Notes under the pieces: model-generated
What the model was told of the DNA's origin: nothing
Database searches by the model: none
What the model saw: only the letters and a program-made list of their open reading frames with translations
Program-made: the position numbers and the translations under genes
In this document: positions 58,801 to 64,000 of the stretch, one piece after another
Position numbering within the stretch: position 1 is the first letter of the stretch
Layout of the letters: the number at the start of each line of letters is the position of its first letter
Source: Symbiodinium natans
Taxonomy: Eukaryota > Sar > Dinophyceae > Suessiales > Symbiodiniaceae
Reading direction: 5' to 3'
Length of the DNA stretch: 64,000 nt
Assembly (NCBI GenBank): GCA_905221605.1
Contig: CAJNDS010002225.1
Location: forward strand, 465,001 to 529,000

Positions 58801-60061
58801 GCTCATCAAAGCCCTTGCGGAGTGCAGAGAAAGCTTTCGCAACCTGGGTTTGGGTCTGGACAGGAAGTCAGGCCTTTCTCGTCTTGTCGCGGCAGTGACA
58901 GGGTACGACGTCTGGGCTTCTCTGTTGTGGGTTCTCGGCGCTGATGACATCGAGGGCTGGTCTGGGCACGCATGTCATTGCAACGAAGCTGGCCCATATG
59001 TTTGCATTGCGGGCAGGTGAGCCCGACCGCGCTACTAAGGTGATGGCCTTGATTCTGCGGGTATTGCGGTGCTGCATGTGGTGCTTGGAGAATTTTCTGA
59101 AGTTCTTGAACAAGACGCTAGTCCGACAAAAAGCTTGGCACCGTAAGGTGGCGTTTCGCACGGTTGGAACAGCATGGCGGTCTGCATGTGCTTCCTGCAC
59201 GCTGAGAAACGCATACATTCAGATAGCCATTCGCGGAACGAACTTCTGCACGGCAGCGAAAGAGGTGGGAGTCCGGTTAGCACCTCCGTGACTCTGCATT
59301 TCTACATGCCATTTGTCCTTGCAGGCTTTCATGCTGATCGTAGCAAATGTCCTGCGATTTGGGGCTGTTGCCCTTTTGGGTACGGTCATCAACTTCATTG
59401 GGCCACTGAGCTTGCAGATTTGCAGGGATGGCCTGCGCTGCGCAACTTTTTGCAATCTGCTAACTGGCCACATCTTCTCACATTGTGACGCCTGCAGTCC
59501 TGAGGTACATCTTCATCATCGCCGCCACAGTGTCCAGACATGTTCAGACTTTCAAGAATGGCAATTATCTCCATTGCGTCTTGTTGCACCACGACCGGGG
59601 GGGGGGGGGGGGGGGGGGTGGACTGCATGTACACGTACATTTTGCGATGAGGTTGCGGTGGGATATTTGCAGCTAACGGCTATGCATCCAAATGCATCTC
59701 CGGTGGTACCAGTCGCAACTTGCCGGCTTCAGGCTGCTTCAGGTTGCATATGTCGCCTATTTCCAGACATTACATTGGTCGCCTTCTTCGCATCGCATCC
59801 CTTAGCAGCCGACAGTAGGAATGATGTTGGAAAGAACTGCTCGACTGCGGAGGCTATGTACGTGGCTTGCGGCTACGTCGTTGCCAGGCTCTGTATGAAT
59901 GTCTTCGAGCTTGCCGTGGACACGATGCTACAGTAGCCTATCCACAATGTGGTTGTTTCGCGCTGATTACTGTGCACACACACACACGTATGCAGCGGTT
60001 TGATTTCAATTCCAGGTGCTTCTTGGTTTGCGAGCAGGAAAAAGACAAGATCGGCAGCTGA
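47170..60061 (+). CDS. Choline-transporter-like protein (CTL/SLC44), many exons
   Basis: CTL/SLC44 proteins are multi-pass membrane transporters for choline and related amines. The order of the family is recovered: first membrane segment (WCILVFLAAFAAFVFVTFLG), then DGDPRKLYLPRDYSGSYC, an extracellular loop, LIIGFAYILLLRFLVG, RIRLAIAVNKVAATFVA, ALVAVMWIGLWILCSSFLL, FAFDWRFACSFFVFLWNNA, VAAWFFTPN, FHFGSLAFGSFIIAVVQFVR, CCMWCLENFLKFLNK then NAYIQIAIRGTNFCTAAKE, and MYVACGYVVARLCMNVFELA. Exons are about 55-160 nt. Three introns exceed 1 kb and carry simple repeats. The last recognised exon ends in CFLVCEQEKDKIGS followed by TGA at 60,059. The N-terminal start is not fixed. The extended conserved match makes the family assignment firm; the substrate is inferred from the family. 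Confidence 0.9.
47190..47286 (+). CDS. CTL exon: first membrane segment
   Basis: The frame reads SGRCTDSWCILVFLAAFAAF, then VFVTFLGLQ. R-x-C-T-D-x-x-C-x-x-x-x-F precedes the first transmembrane helix in CTL proteins. Phase requires the exon to stop at 47,286, before GACAGC, a GA donor. The 5' limit of the exon is uncertain. Confidence 0.8.
47383..47470 (+). CDS. CTL exon: GDPR...LYLPRDYSG motif
   Basis: After ACGTGACAG the frame reads DGDPRKLYLPRDYSGSYCDA, then DSNWGTGYKLK. G-D-P-R-x-L-x-x-P-x-D-x-x-G-x-x-C is the conserved start of the first extracellular loop of CTL proteins. The 3' limit is uncertain; GCTACA at 47,464 could be a GC donor. Confidence 0.88.
47974..48135 (+). CDS. CTL exon: extracellular loop (probable)
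   Basis: After CAACAG the frame reads FPAVLPSFKSGQLCLNGTRE, then YLSAAEAYLCHCCLAPCAKC. A Cys-rich loop of this kind lies between the first two membrane segments of CTL proteins. The assignment rests on position and the open, protein-like frame; GTGTTC follows as donor. Confidence 0.6.
50643..50875. repeat. (GAA)n / (GGA)n / GAGAGAGGAGGAG array
   Basis: A purine-only + strand array: GAA triplets, then GGA triplets, then about seven copies of GAGAGAGGAGGAG. Long open frames on both strands are repeat artefacts. Confidence 0.95.
51105..51255. repeat. GAGA-rich tract
   Basis: Interrupted (GA)n with GACAGAGAGATGGACAGAGA units, then GGGAGGAGG. Confidence 0.9.
52226..52292 (+). CDS. CTL exon before membrane segment 2
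   Basis: After TGGCAG the frame reads AFQKEFASFQNFGSLFGEAF, then KT, with a GTGCTG donor. It matches the amphipathic segment (I-x-x-F-x-D-F-x-x-x-W type) just before the second membrane helix of CTL proteins. The exon may begin slightly upstream, at the CAG ending at 52,203. Confidence 0.65.
52477..52531 (+). CDS. CTL exon: membrane segment 2
   Basis: Between CGCGAG and GTATTT, 55 nt code VSCLIIGFAYILLLRFLV. The pattern L-x-x-x-F-x-Y-I-L-L-L-R-x-x-x-G is characteristic of the second membrane helix in CTL/SLC44 proteins. Confidence 0.85.
52532..56835 (+). other. Large CTL intron(s), degenerate telomere-like tract inside
   Basis: 4.3 kb in which the next membrane segment and loop should lie but no exon could be assigned. 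It contains the telomere-like tract at 53,935-54,330, a (GT)n run at 55,249-55,271 and a GA/GT tract at 56,410-56,505. Coding-like pieces such as QWNQSKLPASHAHMKAQLAA near 56,090 are possible missing exons. Confidence 0.4.
53935..54330. repeat. Degenerate telomere-like tract
   Basis: About 400 bp of GGGTTTAGGG-like sequence broken by variants (GGGTCTTGAGGG, GGTATTTAGGCTTC, GGGTATTGAGGC). The phrase AGGGTATTTAGG / AGGGTATTGAGG recurs at irregular spacing. It sits inside the CTL gene. Confidence 0.8.
56836..57154 (+). CDS. CTL exons: RIRLAIAVNKVAA and ALVAVMWIGLW
   Basis: From 56,836 after TTTTGCAG: RIRLAIAVNKVAATFVAIAS, matching R-x-R-I-x-I-A-I-x-x-x-K-x-A-x-x-x-x of CTL proteins. From 57,092 to 57,154 after GCCGCAG: ALVAVMWIGLWILCSSFLLS, then Q, a membrane helix, 63 nt in phase 0 before GTTCCG. 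The end of the first exon is uncertain (GTGGCA near 56,902 is possible). Confidence 0.85.
57440..57840 (+). CDS. CTL exons: Cys loop and FAFDWRFACSFFVFLWNNA
   Basis: Around 57,470-57,535 the frame reads TPGRCTDKWPTGFTYK. Around 57,590-57,657 it reads VKDDDNCVNVNGTAHCWKCC, the Cys-rich extracellular loop. 57,778-57,840 (63 nt, phase 0) reads PRFAFDWRFACSFFVFLWNN, then A, followed by GCTTGC, a GC donor. The last is one of the best-conserved CTL membrane segments (F-x-x-x-F-x-W-x-x-x-F). Confidence 0.8.
58156..58426 (+). CDS. CTL exons: VAAWFFTPN and FHFGSLAFGSF
   Basis: From 58,156: VAAWFFTPNRLKGKRG, matching G-A-x-A-x-x-Y/F-W/F-x-x-x-P after the preceding membrane helix. From 58,344: KSAYFAFRFHFGSLAFGSFI, then IAVVQFVRYML. 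The block R-x-x-x-x-H-x-G-S-L-A-F-G-x-x-I is the signature of the family. The donor is GTGAGG at 58,422 or GTACAT at 58,427. Confidence 0.9.
58427..58960 (+). other. CTL intron, nothing further recognised
   Basis: Short intron region with a GAGAGA stretch near 58,640-58,670. A coding-like AFRNLGLGLDRKSGLSRL-type frame overlaps it on the + strand, but it does not match the CTL family. Confidence 0.3.
58975..59405 (+). CDS. CTL exons: WCLE...FLNKNAYIQIAIRG
   Basis: Near 58,980: TKLAHMFALRAG. 59,040-59,113: VMALILRVLRCCMWCLENFL, then KFLN plus two bases. 59,207-59,264: NAYIQIAIRGTNFCTAAKE. 59,325 onward: AFMLIVANVLRFGAVALLGT. Human CTLs read W-C-L-E-K-F-I-K-F-L-N-R-N-A-Y-I-x-I-A-I-x-G-x-N-F-C-x-S-A-K at this place. 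Phase is kept only if the intron at 59,114 starts with GA (GACGCT), completing the Lys codon as AA plus A. Confidence 0.93.
59598..59619. repeat. Poly-G tract
   Basis: An unbroken run of about 21 G residues inside a CTL intron. Confidence 0.9.
59853..60061 (+). CDS. CTL last recognised exons
   Basis: 59,853-59,932 reads AMYVACGYVVARLCMNVFEL, then AVDTML plus CA. After the GT-AG intron, 60,016 completes Gln and continues CFLVCEQEKDKIGS. The family reads Y-V-I-A-x-x-F-F-x-V-x-x-x-x-V-D-T-x-F-x-C-F-x-E-D here. TGA at 60,059-60,061 could be the stop. GCTGAG at 60,057 could instead be a GC donor, since CTL proteins often have a longer tail. Confidence 0.88.
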
Positions 60062-61920
60062 GCTGAGTCTAGCGGTCTAGCGGTCTAGCGGTGGACATTG
60101 CAAAGATTGCAAAGTCAGAGAGGTGCCAAAAGTACCCATATAAAGTACCCTGAGGTGATTCTGATTTTGTTCCGAGTCAGATGCGCGGGTGGCTGGCAGG
60201 GAAGGCAGACGAGACTCCCAGCATTGACAAGGAGTGAGCTGCTGAGCAGCTGCCGTGGACGTGAAGAAGGCATGTGCAGGATAATGTGCAGGCGTAAGGC
60301 TTGGCTTGCAATGCCCAAAGGGCCTTTCCAGCTGGCTTACGCGGAGTGGTGCTGTGCGCACGCGAGCACCACAAAAAGTTTGCCAAAGGTTCCTGTGAGT
60401 TGCACAGGAACGTAGGAAAATGGAACAGAGCTCAGATTCCACAAAATACGAAGCACCCCAGCCTTGACGCCAAAGCATGTTCGATCCTGACACGATCATA
60501 CAATGTCATACGTGCGTTTACACCAATGTTTTCCAAGAGTAACTTGTGGAAGCTGTGCGCTGGAAATTCAGCTCGGCTGAAGGCTACTTGCATTTGCACC
60601 ATTTGCTTGCAGTCATTTATGTATCCTTCCGCTTGGGCTGCTGACGTCCTCAAAGAGGACCACCGGGTGGTTCTCGTGGTGGGCAGGGCTGCCGGGTGCA
60701 GCTTTTTCAGGGAACCGTCACGGCAGTTCAGATGCTCTCAGGGGACTTTGGAGATTCCAATGTCACGCAAAAGATGGCAGTGCAAGTAACGAAGAGTCAT
60801 TCTCCAAGCCATCAAGCCAGAGCCGAGCGGGAGTGGCAAGTGGCAAGCAGTCAATCTGGATTCTGGGTTCTTACAGTACGGACTCTTGATATGGGCGCTT
60901 CATGATGTGGTCATGTCGACCGCTGCAGCCTTTTTGCCGGAATTCCAGGCCAGTGCGAACCAGCTGCGTTGGAGGCACCGGTTGCTTGCACTGTCTTGTG
61001 TCCTTTTTTGTCGAAGAGTCTACGAAGTGCCTGCCGCGAGTTGTTATCTCCTCTAACTGAACTCTTGTACGCAATTTCAACATGCCCCATGCTCTCGGCC
61101 ACACTTCGTGCATAGAGTCCCCGCTTGTAAGCCTCTCTCCATTTGAGTCTGCTATGCAGTTTGGACACCTCTTTCAGGATTCAAGACTGATATATATATA
61201 TATATATATGGACGATACGCGGTGTTTGTTTTCGTTTGTTCTTTTGCCTAGCGGTGCATGCCCGGACAAAGGTTGGCAAAGTATTTGTTTTTCAAACTAC
61301 TTCGCCTGTGCGTTTGGCTCAGCAACCCATACAACTTCCACGTTCCACCCGCCTGGACGACAACCAAGCAGAAGCTGACAGGCCCTGCCAGCAAACGCAT
61401 GCACATGAAGGTCATCCTGTAGAAGTCTTCTTTGCCCATCTGACCGACACGGCGCCCCACTTCTTGCCAGATCTTTGCGTTTATGGCTTCTTGGTGCAAG
61501 CAGAGGGATGGGGAACGGAGGAGCAGCCTTCTCAACCTGCAGAGTAGGTTCACCTGTGGACAGCAATACCTCTAGAATGCCACCCCAGAAAAGCATGGGG
61601 ATGAGAAGCAGTTCCGAGGCATGCCATGTGTGCAACAACTTAAACACGGTATTAGTCATGCATGCAATGTGCCGTGCATATCCGTGCATGTTTCAGTGTG
61701 AATGCTAGTGTAAGTAGTCACTACGTGCCAATCTCTCGCTGCGGCACCGCTTGCGGCACCGCTTGCAGCACTGCAGGTATCTTCCCTGGCCGTCGCCAGT
61801 ACGGCTGCTAGCATTATCCTCTCCACACACTTCTGCTGGATCCTGCGAAAGAGGGGATCCTCCGATTACACCGATGCCATAAACTTTCTTGTACAAACTC
61901 GCCGCTTGGCTTTCAAAGTC
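60062..61920. other. Intergenic stretch, few coding-like pieces
   Basis: Between the CTL gene and the next exon set. A (TA)n run lies at 61,190-61,209. A + frame near 60,640 reads AADVLKEDHRVVLVVGRAAG, loosely like a DUF4116 half-repeat. The segment 61,300-61,540 is open and protein-like on both strands, so its coding strand cannot be decided. Confidence 0.35.
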
Positions 61921-61923
61921 TGA

Positions 61924-63848
61924 TTCCAGGATGCTGTACCTGGCAAAGCTCTGGCCGCAAGCCTTGCTTCAGGAGATCTTGCTACGAAGCCAGCACATCT
62001 ATTTGCTCAAAAGGCCAGCAAACTTACCTGTATTTATGTCTTCCAAGAGGCATGCAGGTCAGTTGATTCAGGCGCACTCGTCAAAGTTGTGGAGGGACAC
62101 GGATCCGAAATGTGTAAGGAATTGCCGCATGCGGATGTCCAGGTGGTGCATGAGATTTTGGATAGGTGTGGAGAGGCGATGTTGCAATGTGCAGGCCCGC
62201 CTCCGGCTTTTCAGCATCGTGAGCAAGATTTGCATCCAGCCAGGCTCTCAGGCTGGGACATCAACACATGTGAAAGAGTGCAGCGTAGCCAAGGTCAACC
62301 CTGGCGTGTGGAATCTTGATGTCAACGCTGGCGATCAACATCTGTGGCGTGGGTGAGTTGCAGCTATTAATCTTGCTTTCCAGCTGCAGATAGCTACAGT
62401 TTTTTTGCTCTGTAGACCTTTGTAGTGGGTCCAGTGCTCGTGATCTGCTTGTGGAACTGGACATCGAGTGGACAGCTCAGGATTGTCATGTACGCTGGTT
62501 GCTTGGTGGTTTCGTCCGAGTATATCTCGCTGACGTGCCGGTGCTGAGTTGAGCCTTTACATGCACATGCCTGTACTTTGCGAGCTCGCGGACTAGGACC
62601 TCGTCCCTGAATGTTTGCAGGCCAGGGACTTGCGATATCGTGGCAGCCGTGGCACATCTCCTGCTCTTGATCTTGGTGCAATGCCCGGCTACTGATGCTC
62701 AGCGTGATTTCAGCACGGTACACACTACTGAAGCTTGCGGTCATGAACCATTGCAGTCTCAGTCGCATGGGCAATTCTGTTCTTCGATTGCAGTGCAGAC
62801 CTCGCGAAATGTTGCCGCAACTTAAGGACGCTGATGTTGTGGTGGGAGGTGTTCGTGCACTGCTTCGAGCGCTTTGTGGTCTTTTGTTTTTAGATGGCAG
62901 AAAAACCATGTTGGCCAACGTAGCCGCGAACTCAGTGCGACCCCGGCCCGAAACTGCACACTGGGTCCGTGCTACACACTGAGGCCATCAGTTTTGTCTG
63001 CACGGTCATCAAGGCCTTCCCAGCACTGCCTGTACGGCACGATGTAGCGTCGCATGATCCGTGCTGTACTGTAGCAAAGCATGTGCAGCACTTTGGTTAG
63101 CATGCAGTCTTAGCTACAGCCTGCTGGGGGCTCGGCAACTTTTCCTGCAGGCTCTCTCAACCAGCGGCTGTGCATGCAGCATCTTCGCCTCCGTATGCTC
63201 AGAGGTTTTATGCATTGCGCAGGTGATGTTTGTGCTCATAGTAGCGCCTCAGATGTACGAGTTCGGGTGCTCACTGTCAATCAGTGAATGTGCAATCTGT
63301 GCACTACCTAGGTGCAAAAGCTGTTAGAGGAAAACGCCGCAATTCGTCTCGAGAGCGTGGAAGTGGCGGGCAAGTCGCAGGCCCACTTGAAACAGCCCCA
63401 CAGACTCCCACAGATTCAGACATGACTTTGCCACATGACTTCGTGACTCGCCCTCGGCAGGCGCGAAAGAATCTATTGTCAGTTCTTGTGGATGCAGATA
63501 TTATGCTGGACTCAAGCTTATGTGTCTGTCGCGTGAGAGCAGTTAGACCCGAATGCTTTTTACTTGTGCACCTGCTCATCTTGACATGGTTGGATGGTGT
63601 TGCGACCAGCGGTGCTTTTTCGTTTCTACCCAAGGCCAGCCAAGCAATAAGGCTGAGCATTTTTTCGCGCCCGAGTTGAGTGCAGATCAGAATTCTGTAG
63701 CAGGCGCAGCTTGCTGGATGTTCCCGAAATGTTCAACCAACGGACCCATCTCGCTCTTTAAATGCGCGAGGACTGAAGATCTACCAGTTCGTGGCAGATG
63801 CTGATCAAACCAAACTCAAAGAGTTTCTAAAGCTGCTCGGCACAAGAG
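61924..63848 (+). CDS. Unidentified multi-exon gene, probably continues past the window
   Basis: Coding-like + strand exons. 61,932 to about 62,235 is a long open exon with VFQEACRSVDSGALVKVVEG, then MCKELPHADVQVVHEILDRC and GEAMLQCAG. 62,435-62,550: ARDLLVELDIEWTAQDCHVR, then LADVPVLS. About 62,800-62,900: REMLPQLKDADVVVGGVRAL, then LRAL. 63,312-63,395 after CCTAG: VQKLLEENAAIRLESVEVAG, then KSQAHLKQ. About 63,760-63,848: GLKIYQFVADADQTKLKEFL, then KLLGTR before GTACGG. Helical, with no family recognised. Confidence 0.5.
63312..63395 (+). CDS. Helical exon of the unidentified 3' gene
   Basis: After ACCTAG the frame reads VQKLLEENAAIRLESVEVAG, then KSQAHLKQ; it stays open to TGA at 63,420. 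It has a coiled-coil-like heptad of Leu and Ile. The donor is uncertain. Confidence 0.5.
63760..63848 (+). CDS. Last exon in the window of the unidentified gene
   Basis: The frame reads ARGLKIYQFVADADQTKLKE, then FLKLLGTR, and ends before GTACGG, a GT donor at 63,849. No stop occurs, so the gene should go on beyond position 64,000. The 5' limit is uncertain. Confidence 0.5.
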
Positions 63849-64000
63849 GTACGGACACACGGCTTCGCACCGCCTGGGTTCTGGCCTGCACCGGCTTTTA
63901 GTGCCAGCGGCTTAATGATTGCGTTTTGTGGCCGAGTCGCGCAACCATCAACAATGTCAACGATGGAGCAGACGTTCTCAGCGAAAGTTCCATCTCTCTT

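Overview
The window looks like nuclear DNA of a dinoflagellate. The protein-coding signal is cut into many small exons of about 20-150 nt. Where homology fixes the reading phase, the introns begin with GT, GC or GA and end in AG, very often AG followed by G; this set of donors is known from Symbiodinium-type genomes. Other fitting signs are (TTTAGGG)n interstitial telomere-type arrays, abundant simple repeats, debris of LINE-type retroelements, and a set of genes that all lie on the + strand. No bacterial operon, rRNA, tRNA or CRISPR was found.

Layout. 1-7.7 kb is GC-rich retroelement debris. It holds broken reverse transcriptase pieces, C-terminal zinc-knuckle/endonuclease-like pieces on both strands, one piece of a second LINE family, and a block of about 110 bp shared by two minus-strand copies. 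8.7-15.3 kb (perhaps to 17.3 kb) is a + strand gene of DUF4116-type repeats, in which several 24-residue repeats each fill one 72-nt exon. 15.25-17.0 kb is a composite simple-repeat island with a telomere-repeat block inside it. 18.1-20.9 kb is a + strand gene with pentatricopeptide-like (PPR) helices. 21-26.9 kb has no confidently assigned gene and holds a minisatellite, telomere-like and G-rich tracts.

27.0-39.6 kb is the best find: a many-exon + strand gene for UPF2, the nonsense-mediated-decay scaffold. I could follow it exon by exon from a Lys-rich N-terminus through three MIF4G-like regions and an acidic linker to the UPF1-binding tail. 39.7-46.9 kb holds simple repeats, an inverted repeat and several coding-like acidic exons of an unidentified + strand gene. 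47.1-60.1 kb is a + strand choline-transporter-like (CTL/SLC44) gene with large repeat-filled introns. 61.9-64 kb holds exons of an unidentified + strand gene that probably runs off the window.

The genes do not form a functional pathway: a repeat protein, a PPR protein (usually organelle RNA processing), an mRNA-decay factor and a membrane transporter sit in one unidirectional row, as is usual in dinoflagellates. Exon limits were set by eye from splice dinucleotides, reading phase and recalled family conservation. No search or RNA evidence was available. Most long open frames in the simple-repeat tracts are artefacts of the repeats.
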